A DNA stretch of 64,000 nucleotides from Hirsutella rhossiliensis. Its lineage: Eukaryota; Ascomycota; Sordariomycetes; Hypocreales; Ophiocordycipitaceae. The translations under genes and the position numbers were made by a program. The notes under the pieces are model-generated. The model was not told the DNA's origin. It worked only from the letters and a program-made list of their open reading frames with translations, and did no database searches. Location: assembly GCF_020360975.1 (NCBI RefSeq), contig NW_025408670.1:930001-994000 (forward strand), in the 5' to 3' direction. Below, piece after piece: positions 33,286 to 45,765 of the stretch (positions are counted from its first letter, which is position 1; each line of letters starts with the position of its first letter).

Positions 33286-35319
33286 ATGAAGTACGCTTAC
33301 ACCGCCGCCGCTCTCGTCAGCCTTGCCCTTGCCGGCCCCGTCGTCGTCATCGACGACTGTGTCAAGGGCTGCAACTCCGCCCATGACGACTGCCTCGGCA
33401 AGCCGGACGCCCACCGCCCGACCTGCGCCTCCGAGTACGCTGGGTGCCTGGGCTACAACCCGTACGAGAAGCAGCCCTACGAGGCCCCGACCGCCTGCCG
33501 CAAGGGCGACAAGGAGCCGACTCACCCGCCCAAGCACGGCCATGAGAGCAAGAAAGAGGAGGTTGTAGTCGAGCAGTGTGCGTGCGCCAAGGCCTGCACC
33601 GAGGAGTGGACTGCCTGCGGCAGCAAGCCAGATGCCCACAAGCCGACGTGTGCCACCAAGTACACCAAATGCATCGGCTACAGCCCATTCGGACCGGATG
33701 GCGCCCACATCCTCCCCAAGACCTGTGCCGATGACGACGGACATGCCGAGGGCCCTGGCGGTGTGGTTCGCGTCGTCGAAGTCCACGGCAATGACGGCCA
33801 CGAGTGTGCCAAGGTCTGCTACGCCAAGTTCAATGCCTGCCGCGGCAAGCCCGATGCCCACCGCCCCAGCTGCGACTCGGACTACAAGGGTTGCCTGGGC
33901 CACAACCCGTTCGGCCCCGACGGTTCCTTCTCCGTCCCGACTTCCTGCACCGTCGGCCGCCCGGGCCACCACGGCCCGGGTGACAAGTTCCCCGGCGGCG
34001 GCGCTCCCGGGTACCCTGGCGGCTTTATCCGCTTCCCCGGCGATGATGCTCCGGGTGTCCACTGCACTGGTGGGCCTGGCTCTCCGTGCCATGGCGGTCC
34101 TGGCGGTCCTGGCTACCCGGGCCACCCTGAGCACCCTGAGCACCCTGGCCACCCTGGCCACCCTGGCCACCCTGGCCACCCAGACCACCCGGGCCACCCT
34201 GGTCACCCTGGCGGTCCCGGCTATCCCGGCTACCCGGGCCACCCGGGCGGCCGCGATCATTGCACGGGCGGCCCCGATTCTCCTTGCCACGGCGGCCCTG
34301 ACTACCCGGGCCATCCGGGCCACCCTGGTGGTCCGGGCTACCCCGGCCACCCGGGCGGCCCTGGCGATCATTGCACTGGCGGCCCCGATTCTCCTTGCCA
34401 CGGAGGACCTGACCACCCGGGCCACCCGGGCCACCCGGGCCACCCTGGCTACCCTGGCTACCCGGGCCACCCTGGCGATCATTGCACGGGCGGCCCCGAC
34501 TCTCCTTGCCACGGCGGCCGTGACCACCCGGGCCACCCTGGCGGTCCTGGCTACCCCGGCCACCCGGGCGGCCCTGGCGATCATTGCACGGGCGGCCCTG
34601 ATTCTCCTTGCCACGGCGGACCTGAGCACCCTGAGCACCCTGAGCACCCCGAACATCCTGATCACCCGGGCCACCCTGAGCACCCTGGCCACCCCGAGCA
34701 CCCTGAGCACCCTGAGCACCCTGAGCACCCCGAGCACCCCGAGCACCCTGAGCACCCCGAGCACCCTGAGCACCCGGGCGGCCCCGGCGCTCCTTGCACT
34801 GGCGGCCCTGATTCTCCGTGCCATGGAGGCCCAGGCGGCCCTGGCTATCCAGGTCACCCGGGTGGCCCCGGCGGTCCCGGCTACCCTGGCGGTCCCGGCG
34901 GTCCCGGCTACCCTGGCGGTCCCGGCGCTCCTTGCACTGGCGGCCCCGATTCTCCTTGCCACGGCGGCCCCAAGGGCCCTGGAGCCCCGGGTGAAGGCGA
35001 GAATGGCGAGCATTGCGCAAAGGTCTGCACTGAGAAATACAACGCGTGCCGCAGCAAGCCCGACGCGCACCGCCCGACTTGCGCGTCGGAGTACTCGAGC
35101 TGCCTGGGCTACAGCCCCTTCGGCCCTGACGGCTCCCTCAACACCCCGAAGTCGTGTTCCAAGGATGGCCAGCCCCCGAACAAGGGCCCCGGCGGCGACT
35201 ACCCCGGCAACAACGGCACCACTGGCACCGGCAACCTGCCCGAGGTGGTCGTTGCTGGCGGCGAGCACATCAAGCCCGTCATGGCGCTTCTCGCCCTGGG
35301 TATCCTGGCTGTCCTGTAA
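33286..35319 (+). CDS. Secreted collagen-like Gly/Pro/His-rich wall protein with four six-Cys modules, probable GPI anchor
   Basis: 677 aa, intronless. Residues 1-17 form a signal peptide ([17 protein letters not shown]). Four copies of a six-cysteine module C-x3-C-x6-C-x10-C-x6-C-x16/17-C, each with KPDAH[RK]P[TS]C, lie at about 25-71, 100-147, 174-221 and 577-624. Between modules 3 and 4 (about 226-568) is a period-three region of HPG, HPE, YPG and GPG triplets, punctuated seven times by CTGGP[DG]SPCHGG (a C-x7-C loop). Glu or Asp replaces Gly in many triplets, so a long unbroken collagen helix is unlikely. The hydrophobic C-terminus after small residues suits GPI addition. The layout recalls the Metarhizium collagen-like coat protein MCL1, but I cannot show homology. 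Likely a cell-surface adhesin or coat protein; the His-rich tract could bind metal. Confidence 0.85.
   Translation: MKYAYTAAALVSLALAGPVVVIDDCVKGCNSAHDDCLGKPDAHRPTCASEYAGCLGYNPYEKQPYEAPTACRKGDKEPTHPPKHGHESKKEEVVVEQCACAKACTEEWTACGSKPDAHKPTCATKYTKCIGYSPFGPDGAHILPKTCADDDGHAEGPGGVVRVVEVHGNDGHECAKVCYAKFNACRGKPDAHRPSCDSDYKGCLGHNPFGPDGSFSVPTSCTVGRPGHHGPGDKFPGGGAPGYPGGFIRFPGDDAPGVHCTGGPGSPCHGGPGGPGYPGHPEHPEHPGHPGHPGHPGHPDHPGHPGHPGGPGYPGYPGHPGGRDHCTGGPDSPCHGGPDYPGHPGHPGGPGYPGHPGGPGDHCTGGPDSPCHGGPDHPGHPGHPGHPGYPGYPGHPGDHCTGGPDSPCHGGRDHPGHPGGPGYPGHPGGPGDHCTGGPDSPCHGGPEHPEHPEHPEHPDHPGHPEHPGHPEHPEHPEHPEHPEHPEHPEHPEHPEHPGGPGAPCTGGPDSPCHGGPGGPGYPGHPGGPGGPGYPGGPGGPGYPGGPGAPCTGGPDSPCHGGPKGPGAPGEGENGEHCAKVCTEKYNACRSKPDAHRPTCASEYSSCLGYSPFGPDGSLNTPKSCSKDGQPPNKGPGGDYPGNNGTTGTGNLPEVVVAGGEHIKPVMALLALGILAVL
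34060..34990 (+). repeat. 9-bp minisatellite coding array in collagen-like gene
   Basis: Tandem 9-bp units (CACCCTGAG, CACCCTGGC, TACCCGGGC and variants), densest at 34120-34200 and 34620-34780, interleaved with seven copies of a longer unit encoding [12 protein letters not shown]. Unit length is a multiple of three, so copy-number change keeps the frame. Confidence 0.9.
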
Positions 35320-36749
35320 GCAGGTTATACGAGGGTTGAGGGTCGGGCTGGGGCCGGGATGAGTACAAAGTCGGCGGGAGACGATGGATGGATGCTGCTT
35401 CAGGCGGTTAGGGATGGGACAGCTGCAAATGTTTGTGTGCTATTGTACAATGCTGCCTGATGGTTGCCTCGAGGGAATAATGCCGCATACATATTGGTTT
35501 TGGAATTGATTTGCGATCGAACTTGACTGCCTCCCCTATACATGCGACAGCTCGTAGCCCTCTGCCAATCAAGTCGCTCGAGAATCCAGCGACCAAGAGT
35601 CATGGATGCACTGGACCAAGCAAGAAACATAGCATTCTCTCTCTCTTGCGATCCAAGGGCTCTCTCGACTTGTGACGACAAACCTCAGACGCAGACCCCT
35701 GGCCCATTCCCATCACATGCTCCCCTCGCCAGCTGCGACAGTGCCTCGCTCCACCAAAGGGCTGAGCCGGCCCTGCCTGGCTACGGGTTTCCTACAGAGA
35801 CCGTCGTCCTTGATCTCCGGGGGAGGAGCTTGATTCTTGCTGTGACTTTTGTCGTCATGGTCCCTCGTCGACTCCTGGCCGGGCTTGATTCAAGTAGACC
35901 AGAAGCCAGCCGCGTCCGACTTCTGGTCGAGAACCCAACACCCGTGAACAAAAATACGCAAATAGCCACCAAGCCCTGGCGGGCATGAATGAGGCCATTG
36001 TCCGAAGGGCGTGTTTTCCCCTGAACCACCCTCTCTCTACCCCCTCAGACGTGTTGAAGTCTCCTTCACGCCCTGCCCTGGCTCCCTCGTCCGTCGCAGT
36101 CTCAGCCGCCAGCTCTTTTACGTGCTGTGCTAGTTATCCGTCAACAGGCAGCCAGCATATGCAGTGCATCAGCCGTATCCCTCGTGTGAAGCTGTTGCTC
36201 GGCTGACACTTTTCCCGCAGAGGCGCTGACAATGAAACCACTTTGGGCAGTCGGAACTACAATCTGGCTGCCTCATGGGCACAATGGCACCCCTGTCTTG
36301 TTCCAAATTCTTCGTCTACTGTGCACTCTGGCCACATCAAGTCGTCGTGGGATCTAGCCCACTGGCAGGCATGTCCGTACAATAAATGCAATAAAGGACA
36401 ATTTTCACATTCCAGTCTCGTACGCATCTTTGCCCTCCTTGGTCGGGTCGGCCTCTCATATCAATCACACGTCCTGTTGATTGATATCTCTTTCATTTAT
36501 ATACATAGCGCGGACCGCGACCCCCGGGCGAGCCAGATAAAGTTCTGGTGGACAAAGGCGCATGACGCAAGAGAAGAAAAAAGTCGTTGGCAAAGTCGTT
36601 AAGTACCATCTGGCATAACGTACAGAAGAGAAGTGAAGATAAAAAGTCAGAGTCCCTGTGCAAATCCTCGCTATCTAGCATAACGAACATGGCCGCTCCA
36701 TGCCCGCAGATGGTCTGCAGTCATCACATCGCGTCATCCACGATGGGAA
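35320..36749. other. Intergenic, no supported gene
   Basis: 3' flanks of the collagen-like gene (+) and the CAP gene (-), which converge here. I see no domain-bearing ORF, tRNA or repeat. Confidence 0.5.
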
Positions 36750-37790
36750 TCACGAGGGCTGAGGAACCATTTCGCCAAACTGGCCCGGGACGTTGCCTAG
36801 AGTCAGTCATGTTAGCGGCCGAAGGAATTGCGCAATTGCATGTATAGAATGAGTTCGCCTCACCTGGCTTCTTGTAGTTGCAGACAGTGACCCAGTCGAC
36901 CTTGGAGTTGGAGCAACGGTGAGTCGCGCAGCCAACCTCGTCAGTCGCCTTCCAGACCATCTGGGTGTAGTGGCCGATGGCATTGAAGTTGCCCGAGGTG
37001 GGGTCCGGCACTCCGTAGAGGTTGCCAAAGTTCTTCTTCTCATCGTACCAGCTCTTGACACCGCCAAGAGCGACCTTTGTGGCGCTGTCGCCCTGATCAG
37101 AGGTCCACAGCCAGGCCAGGTTCTGACCAAAGCCCTTGCCATGGCTGCGAGTCGGTTAGCTGCTGTTGGAGCGCACCCGGGACACCTGCTTGAGACTTAC
37201 TTGTCATGGTTGTCGATACAGTTCTCGGCCGAGCTCTTGGCCGCCTGGGCCAGTTCGTCGTTCCACTTGAAGGCGGGAACTCTGTGCTCACGGCGGGCCT
37301 CGTTGTGCTTGTCGAGCATGGACTTGGCGTATTCGTCGAGGTTGCCGCCGGCGGAGGGCTCAGACTCCTTGGGCTTGCGGGGAGCGTACGTGGGCTCAGG
37401 CTCCTTGCGATCGGGACGGGCAGGGCGCGGGGCCGCGGTGGGCCTCGGCCTGTTGTTGGGCTCGTACTCGGAGGGGACATGGGCGGGACGAGGTTGACGA
37501 GGAGGGTCGACAACAACATCCGGGGGCGGCAGGTCGAAGATGTTGGTGGGGGCCGCCTCGGGCGAGTCCTCGACGTCGTTGAACCGGAGAGGCTTCTTGA
37601 CCTCGTTGAACTTGGCGTCTTCGGCGGGCGGCTCCTGGCCGGGGGCGAGGGTGACAACGGCGGTGCTGATCTCAGTGGCGTAGACCCACTCGGTGACCGT
37701 CTTGACGGGGGCACGCTTCTCGGCGTCGCGGATGGGACTGGCCGAAGCCAGCAGGGCGCTGGTGGCCACAAGGAACATGGACGACTTCAT
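36750..37790 (-). CDS. Secreted CAP/PR-1 (SCP/TAPS) family protein
   Basis: Three exons on the minus strand: 37201-37790, 36864-37144, 36750-36796. Introns are 37145-37200 (GTAAGT..CAG) and 36797-36863 (GTGAGG..TAG, branch GCTAAC). Joined length is 918 nt, 305 aa. The signal peptide MKSSMFLVATSALLASASP is followed by a possible Kex2 KR site and a Pro-rich linker (about 75-145). The CAP domain (about 155-300) has HNEARREH, GHYTQMVWKA, VGCATHRC and CNYKKPGNVPGQF. The usual first Glu of GENL is Gln here (GQNLAW). Known: fungal CAP (Pry-type) proteins are secreted, bind sterols or lipids and are often linked to host interaction. The role here is inferred. Confidence 0.9.
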
Positions 37791-40700
37791 GGTTGGTAGT
37801 CTGTCTGGATTTCCTTGCGGAGTCGGGTCTATAAATGCTCGTCTGGAGCCAAGTTAGCTTCGACTTGCTGCGCATGCTGAGCCACATGTTGGCTCTTGAA
37901 CAGGACGTCGGATGCTTGATGTGTCTGTGGTTGCTACACGAAGCATTCCGGCGTGGAATGGGGGAGGTGGGCTGTGAGGGACCCGAGCAGGCGGTTGGGG
38001 CTGGAATGGATGGGTTTGAGACGGGGTTGCCTGAGCGTCGGGGAAATAATAGGCATCGTGGAGACGGCCAAGCAACGGACAAGAAGCCTAAAATATCTCC
38101 GACACGAGCTGGAATGGTCCGTCAAGCAGGCGGGAAGAAACATGGCGTTGATTGTGCCGTGACGGAGCAAACGTGACAGGGCAAGACAAGTGCAAAACGT
38201 ACCTCGAAGACAGGTGCTTCACAAAGTAGAGAGAATAGACGGTGACGATGCGGCTCGAGAGAGTGCCTCAGGACCAGCTGACGCGATTGAGATGGAGATG
38301 TCTGTCTGTCGATGAGGCCGAGTTGATGGCAGAGAGAGGGTCTGAGCCGGCAGGATCGTGAAGGGATGCGAGGGCCTAACACGAGAACAAGCCGACAAAG
38401 CGAGGGACGAAGGGTGAACAGGTGCAAAGAGCGTCAAAGGTGAGAGAGAGAGAATGGACAACGTGGTCGCAAAGGCCGGCCTGGGCAAAGAGGGCTTGGT
38501 GACCCGTTGAAAAGGAAGGAAGAGCTGAAGGTGAAATGAAGCTGACGAGAGGAAGGAAAGGGAGGAGAAGGGAAGGACGAAGAAGATGGGTTATAAAAAG
38601 GAATGGACTGCGAACATGCGCCGCGCGAGTGAATTGGTGGGGGCAACACAATGGAGGCGTGGAAGAAGTGAGGACAAGGCGTAGAGGAGGCGAGCCAAGG
38701 AGAAGCAGAGCAGGGGGGGGGGGGAGATCCCTGGGGGAGATCCTTGGACGGTGGACCGCACCCGAACCAGGTACGGAGCCGGGTACGGAGTACGTACCGC
38801 GGACCCACCCAAGCAGGAGCTTCTTTTTTCCCCTTCTTTCCTTTGATTTTAGTTCCGATGCAGCGTCGGTTCGCGCCTGCCAAGCTCGACGGCCCACGCC
38901 CCCTCCCTCCCTTTCTCTCCCCGTTTCACCCGTCCTTGGGTGTGCTGGAGAGGTGAAGAGCCAGTGCAAGAGCCAGTGCAGGTCCAGGCGCCTCTGCACG
39001 GCATGTGCGCACGGAAGCGCTTGTCACTGTACTGTGCTGTGCGGCACGGTACCTTGCCGTTGCAGCGTGCATTAGCGCCAGGGGCGTGCCAGGCGGGCTG
39101 ATGTTACCCCTGGCGCTTGCAGGCTCGCCGTGCCGCTCGTCACTCACCATTTTTTTCAAAGCCTCGTCACACAGACCATGGCTGCCAGAGACGTGCTGAA
39201 GGTCAGTGGGATATTCAAGTGCACGGCTGCCATCTTGACGCAGAGAGAGAGCCGACCGGGGGCGTGCACACAGTAAAATGCCACGTCGCGTGTGCAAAGC
39301 TTCCTGTCCATGCCGCGGTGCATGCTCTGCCAGTTGGACCGGCCCTTTTGCCAGGGTGCTGTACTGTACAGTACGTTGGCAGACGGGACGAAAAGGCGGC
39401 CCCACGAGCCTCAAACAGAGGCTGGCTGCATCGATGACAGCGCAGCTGCAGCAACCTCGAGGGGCCGTAATAAAAGGCGTTATTTATCTCGTCACTGCAA
39501 TCTCCTGCCCCGAAAAGCGCTCGCCCCCTTTTGAGCCGGGATTTGTTTGAGATGGCCGTTTGCGCATTGTGTTGCCGGGCCACGACATGTCCCTCTTGGA
39601 CAACTAGCTGCTGCCCTATATGTCGGCTTTGGTGGACCGGACTATTCAAGAGATCTCAGACCAGAGACGGGGCTAGGCAAGTAAGGCAAATGCCTTCCAG
39701 ACATTGATTTCCCTTGGGAGGGGGGGAATTTCAGCAACCTTGACTCCGTGCAGAGCGTCGCTGGGCTCGCTCTGAAGAGTCAAAGTGGGCAACGTGTCCC
39801 AACGACGTCATCGGCTGCGCCCAAAAAAACAATCCAAGCTGGTTGCACTCTGTTCGTACTAATCGCCCACGCTTTTTCTTTTCCTTCCTTCTTGTGCAAG
39901 GCGCAAGAGTCATCATCTGTGCCCAATGCCGATCGCTACTTTGGCTGCAACACGCCCTTGTCCTCGGCCGCTAGACGCGCTGCATCGGCCACAAGCGCCC
40001 GATGGACAGAAAAGGGGGCAAACAGCATCAAACCCTCGTGCGTTGCAGCCACAACAAGACTGCAGACCCGATGTCTGTCATCTGCCAACCGACGTGGGTG
40101 GCTAGTCGACACGAAGCCGGGGCAGCATGGCAAACAGCCAGCCAACAGACCAGCCGCAGTCTCGCACTCGTCAAGCCAACAGACACGGGGTTGTCTTTGG
40201 GCTGGTTTGCAAGCCTGCACCTGTGCAACGGTCCGGCCCATGGCACCCTGGGCTGTGGAAACGGAATATTCAAGTTACCATCTGGGCGGAAAGGGCAAAA
40301 GGGCAGAGAGAAAAAGAAGCCGATTCTCCTTGACGGCACAAACATCCGTGGCGGGTGTGTGTTGTATTACTGTAGATCCTCAGTGAGCCCAAAACGGACG
40401 CCTTCCAGCCGCCAACGGCGATTGGGCCGCCCCGTCAAATAAGATAGACGGCCTACGGGGCCGCTCGACCCTGAAACCCGCCGTTCATCTCAATCGAGTG
40501 CGGGGCGGGGTGGGAATGTGGGAATGTTGGAACAGGTCCGGCCAGGGTGCCCCTGCCTCATCTTTCCCTGGTTGGAAAAGACCACCTGCCTAGCCTGGAA
40601 GGATGCAGTACAGTGCATTACTGTGCGAAGAGAAGAGAGAGAACCTGGGCTGACCCGAAGAAACAGTCCTTTTTCCTCGTCAATGGTGGCGTTTCCGACT

Positions 40701-43700
40701 GCAATATCTGACACGGCTGTGCTCACCTCCAACGAGGCTCGGCTGTCTTCCGGAATACCGTCGTCGGACTGCTCGACTTTTTGCTTGTTTACGTCCGTTA
40801 TTTCATTCCCCACGCGCGGCCCAAGGTCCGGATTGCTCGAGCAGCCTCAGCCGGCCACCTAGGTATTCTGCCCTGGCATCTTGCCGTGATGGGTGAGACG
40901 TGCATTTTTTTCTTGCTTGCGCAATGGATGTGGCTGATGAAAGGACTGCGCCGTTTTGATTACTTGCTGCGAACCAACCAACAGCCTCTTCTCTTGTCTT
41001 CTGGCGTTGCCAACCCCCAGACCCCTGCCGAGGCCAAGCGGCGACTGTCCTCCTCGGAGTTTTCGTCGTCGTCGTCGTCGGCGGCCTCGTCGTCGAGTGC
41101 CACGGCATGAGAAGATGCTCTCTGCATCTGTACAGATGCTGTCTGACGAGAGACGGCACTTGCATGCTCTGCCGCCCGAGACTCGATGCACGGCCAAAGG
41201 CGGCAAGGGAGAGGAACGTCTTGGCTTGGATTGGATGCCGTCGTGTGGCTCCAGTGCTCGTGCCGATCCGCGACATGCGGAGGACCAGGCGAGTTGGGAA
41301 TGCATCGACGACAATCGATTGTCGCGTCTCCTGACCCCGGAGCTTTTCTTTCCCGCATGCGACTTACCTCCGTGGGGTATGCGTGTATGGGACAGTGCAT
41401 CTTCACCGAGCACCCCCAATGCTCTACTCGACATCTCTTGCATGCAACCCCGGAAAGACCATTCGACAGCTCGTCGAGTACAAGTACGACTGTACGGCCG
41501 ATCCTTCTCTCATCGACCGGCTACTGTACACGGCACGAGCCGGATGTGCGAAAAGTCCAGCCGTTTTCTCTTGAAAATGCAAAAAAGTCTTACAATACGA
41601 AGTACGGATAGTACTCTGCTCGAAACCCCTTCCCTACCATAGACACGATGTAAATTACTGTACGGAGTACGTACAGTACATACACACTGCACTTCGTAAA
41701 TGCAGCCGAGCTGTCATCTCTGCCATCAAGGCTGGCGAACCGGCAATCTCGAAACGTGCCTTTTCTGGCCCGGGGAGTCGTGGAGCTTGGACTCTCCCCC
41801 CTCTCGCACCGTTGGTCCATGCACAGAGCCTCGGAAATGAAGAGCTGTAAAGCTTCGACGAGCACGCATCGCGACTCTGCAAGCATCGCGTCAGCCAAAG
41901 ACGGGATCAAGGGTTCGCGCCCGTTTCGCGCATGTCCATGAAGGTGCCGTCTCCAACAAAACGCCCCTCTCTCCATCTTTGCTCGCTTCCCAGCGTCGAG
42001 GGGAGGGCGCGTGGGCCTGTCCGATTCTTCCTGGGCGCGATTGGATGGCAGTTGACGGCCTCGAAACGCCCAGCAACGCGCTTCCTTTCCCGCACGGCGA
42101 CCCGAGGGAGCGGCCAGCCCTCCGTCTGTCGCGCGCACGCCCCCCTTCTGTGTCTATCTTGGAACACACGCCCCCCCATCCCACGTCTTTCAATGCCTTT
42201 CTTCTCGTCTCGTCTCATGTTGCTCATCCTTTTTGCTGAAACGGTTCTAGACTTCTTTGTTCCTTTTTGCTCTCGGCTTCCAAGACGTGTTGACGCCAGC
42301 TCATCGATGCTCCCGTCCCTCCCTTGTTCCCTCCAAATGGTACGCCCGCAATCAGGCCCCCCCCGGTTCTTCAATGTACGAATGCAATGCAGACGAGAGG
42401 CACAGAGCAGCCTTGGTCCAGGCGAGATACATACTTGGTAGATACTGCAGGTGTGCGACAATAGTCTTGGATCCGCCCGTACCACCGACGAAGACAAACC
42501 TCGTCCGAGCCTTCGACCAAACGAATCACGAGGCTCTGCCAAGCTGTGAGCGAGCATCGGTTTCATCCCCCGCCATGGACCATCTCCCCCCCGGGTGGCT
42601 TGACCACCCTTGGTGCACGGTAAGTGTCCGGCATGTCCAGAGCTAACATATCGTCCGAGAGGCGAGGAAACCATCTGGAAGGCTCGGCTCATATCCTTGG
42701 GCTTTGGACCTTGGCCGACTAGCAAAGTAAAAAAGCCATGGTAGCCAACACGTACTGTATGTATGGCGCTGTCGACACAACCAACCCCCTCATGACCTCG
42801 AGATAACTACTACATTACTATCCGTACTGCAGTCCCTGTAATCTGGCCGTTGGCTCTCCAGTATTGAACTAAAAACACACACGGACCGCCCGAGTCCAAC
42901 GCTGATGAGAGAGCACCCGGCACACATGCCGCCCGACGCGAGCTGCCGGGCGCGCCGTCGCTCACAACAGACTGGCCGTTGAGACGACGAGCCCTCAAGA
43001 GACCGAGTGAGGCATGTAGGCATTCGTGCTCACTCTGCTACTGTGGAGCAAGAGCGCGTCTCTGTCGTCCAAGACATTGCGTTGCAGCCCGGCACAGTGG
43101 CGTCCGCCTTTTACAACAAGCCCCGACTCCCACCGGTGCCATCCATTCTTTCTCCCTCTCGCGGGCCGCCGTTGCAACGGCTCGCACGCCGTCTCCCCAT
43201 GTTTTGCACAGAAACGCAAACGGCGTCCAGTTCTACGAGCGGGCACGGACACAGACAAGTCCAAGTGGCCGAAGCCAGCACGGGACGAATAGAGGGGAGA
43301 GAAAAGCTCACCCAGCAGCTAATTCGCGTCGTGTCACATGCGCAGGCCGTGGCGTGAATACTCCATCGGACAACCTAGTCGTGCATCCAAGTACGGACGC
43401 GTGCCGGGTGCCGCTGCAAACCCGAACACCAACGCTTTCATTGGAGAGGGGCAAACCAGGTAGCAAAGTACGAGTAGGTATGTAGTCAAGGGCTGGTAGC
43501 ACGGGAGAGAGTTCCAGGTGGCTCGTTTCGTGCTCTGGTCGAGTCGACAAAAGGTGTCGTGGAACCGGCCCCCCAGACTGTCGTGTCAGGCCTCGGCCAG
43601 ATGAGGACGGACCGTCGGCTTCACCAGCGATTTGCCTTCCCTTCTCCCTCTGCCGTCTTGTTGCACCATGCAGTGCAAGGCGGCAACGGCAGTCGACGCA

Positions 43701-44542
43701 TCACTGCCCATACAAGCCGAGCCTCCTCCGCGTCCGTCGATCGATCATGGCTGTGCGGCGAACGTGGTATGAATGGGGCGATTGCGCCTCCCAATCCTCT
43801 CCCATCTCACTCATTGCGGCCTGACGACATGAACCAAAGTCTCAGGGGATGCCGCGGCGACTTGATGTGCGTGCAGACGCGTCAAGTTGGCGCCGCAGGA
43901 CGCGTGCAACAGGCCCTCCCGTCTTCCCCTCAACCCATCTGAAACTCAATGTCGCCCGAGCTGTCTCTGAACAAGTCTTGGGCGCGCGGGGACGGGCCAG
44001 GCCAACGGACAACCTCCAACCTTTCAGGCGGCGGCGGCCGGTGCAGCCACAAAACGGCACCCGCCCACCCGTCTTCCGACCTTTCTGCGGACAAGGCGCA
44101 GTTCGCTTACAGTGGCAGCTTGAGCGTGTGACGGAATCCATGGCCGTCGGGGACCGCTGCGTCCGAGACGTACGTAGAGGTGGCCTTATCTCGCGTGACG
44201 ACACACGGGCGCACTGCGGGAAACGCCAGACTGTTGGCACTTCTGCGATTGCGGTGCTAGCAGCGCGTGCGTAGCAACTGGAGAGCTGGGCCTAGACATT
44301 TGTCTCAGCTGTCATTGTCGACCGCCACGGCCCAACATGAAATCCCAACCCAAGAAAGCGCTCAACCTTGGTCGTACATCGTTGCCCTTCGCCTAGTCAC
44401 AGATCAGGTGCGCCACGGGCCTGCATGTCCCGCGAAAACGTGGCACAGCTGCATATTGACGCCCAATTGTTCCATTCTGAGCTCAAAGAAACTTGGAAAA
44501 GAATGTACAACCCGTGTCGCCAACATGGATCCTTGCAGCTTC
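37791..44542. other. Long gene-poor intergenic region
   Basis: About 6.75 kb without a supported gene, unusual beside the compact block that follows. ORFs of up to 272 codons exist on both strands but have no signal peptide, domain or believable intron structure and fit GC-rich chance. Visible items: a 12-bp G run (38713-38724), a 14-bp palindrome GTACTGTACAGTAC (39361-39374), several GTACGGAGTAC-like motifs (38770-38800, 41655-41680), and a GTC microsatellite (about 41063-41080). It may hold non-coding RNA or long regulatory sequence; nothing is proven. Confidence 0.45.
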
Positions 44543-45338
44543 TCACTGCTTCGCCTCGTTCTGCTGACCCGGGGCAAACGGCTTCCCGTCGCCCGGCCCG
44601 ATGCGCACGTCGGCAAAGATCTGTTTCGGCCGTAGCTCGACGGGGACGACGTTGGGCGGCTGATCCGGAATCTTCTTCTCCAGCTTCTGTAGGGGGAGTC
44701 AGCTCGGGTGGGGAGGTGCGTCGGAGAGGCACAGCAGCTTGCTTACTATGTTGTCAAAGACGCATTTGTTGAGCTTCCATTCAGCCGGGCGACACTGCCA
44801 GAGCTGATGGTTGCGGTCGTCGAGACATTCCCAGTGCTTGCGGAACTCGGCGAGGCAGTGCGTGTTGATGTCCTGGATGCTGTTCCGGCCGCGCCCTTGT
44901 CAGCACCGAGCTACACGCATCGTAGATTCGCCCAGTTGTCCCGCTTGAATCGTATCCACGTGACGAGGGAAAGGGAGCAGCGCAGGGGAGACATACACAC
45001 TCTGGGCACAGCGCGTGACCCGTCGGCCCTCTTTCATGCACTCAAACTCTCCTCGGCCGGGCTTCTCCGTCTTGCACTGCATGTAGTCGTCGTTGTAGTC
45101 ACGACACCGCGCCCCGATGAAGAATGAGGCCGACAGCAGCGGCGCCGAGCTGGCGCCAATCTCCTTGACGGCGGGGACATCGTCGGGGAGCGGCGTGGTG
45201 TCGATGAGGAGCTGCTGGTGGAACCTGCTCTGCCGTCAGCCCACGCCCATGGATTCGCCGCCGAGGTGCTGGATTGAGAAACCGCGGCGATCGCATCGCC
45301 CAAGAGGAGGAATCTTACTGAGCACGTCGGGCTGCCAT
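44543..45338 (-). CDS. NADH:ubiquinone oxidoreductase 20.8-kDa subunit (NDUFA8-like, CHCH protein)
   Basis: Accessory subunit of mitochondrial complex I. Four exons on the minus strand: 45319-45338, 44997-45224, 44747-44879, 44543-44686. Introns: 45225-45318 (GTAAGA..CAG), 44880-44996 (GTATGT..CAG), 44687-44746 (GTAAGC..CAG). Joined 525 nt, 174 aa. The tiny first exon encodes MAARRA plus part of Gln. Conserved order: QQLLIDTTPLPDDVP, ASFFIGARCRDYNDDYMQC, then paired C-x9-C motifs (CRDYNDDYMQC, CMKEGRRVTRC, CLAEFRKHWEC, CRPAEWKLNKC) as expected of a twin CX9C protein imported through the Mia40 pathway. It matches the Neurospora 20.8-kDa subunit in layout. Divergent from the nucleoporin gene. 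Confidence 0.93.
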
Positions 45339-45765
45339 GATGCTCGCGTTGCCGCTGCCCGGTGTTTGGTGTGAGCTGCGTAAAGGGCAATTGCTCGTTC
45401 TCAAGCGCCGGAATTTGGGCTTGAGGTTGGAATTGGCGAGCTCGGATTGGCTGGCGAGGTGCTTGGTGGGGCGAGGCTGGTACCTCGACAAGGCGGCCCT
45501 CGAGATTCGACCCTGCGACCCTCCGCTGCCAGCAGCGCTGCGAGCAACAAACAAAGGGGAAAAAAACCTGCATCGCCACGAACCCGACCTCTGTCTCTGA
45601 TCTACGAGCGACTGCGAACCTCCCGAAATGTCTATCTGAAGAAGCATCAAAGTCGAATTCTTCTCGTGCGCATCGCCGTCGAAGCATACCTGAAGCTCCC
45701 GTCGCGAACAAACTCTTCGCTAAGCGCGACCTCGGAGCCGCAACGGGCGTCGTCACTGGGGCAAG
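45339..45765. promoter_or_regulatory. Shared divergent promoter, complex I subunit / nucleoporin
   Basis: 427 bp between two divergent ATGs (45338 and 45766). It must contain both 5' UTRs and core promoters. I recognise no clear TATA box. Confidence 0.5.

Noticed and set aside
34060..34990. Regular repeats as a possible CRISPR-like array
   Set aside because: Eukaryotic coding minisatellite in frame with a secreted protein; no spacer structure.
33130..35268. 712-codon antisense ORF and a 594-codon ORF in another + frame (33578-35362) over the collagen-like gene
   Set aside because: The 9-bp, stop-free repeat keeps all frames open; only the 33286 frame has a signal peptide, Cys modules and a GPI-like end.
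41907..42725. 272-codon minus-strand ORF in the gene-poor region
   Set aside because: Arg/Ser/Gly-rich with no domain, signal or splice structure; length is plausible by chance in GC-rich DNA.
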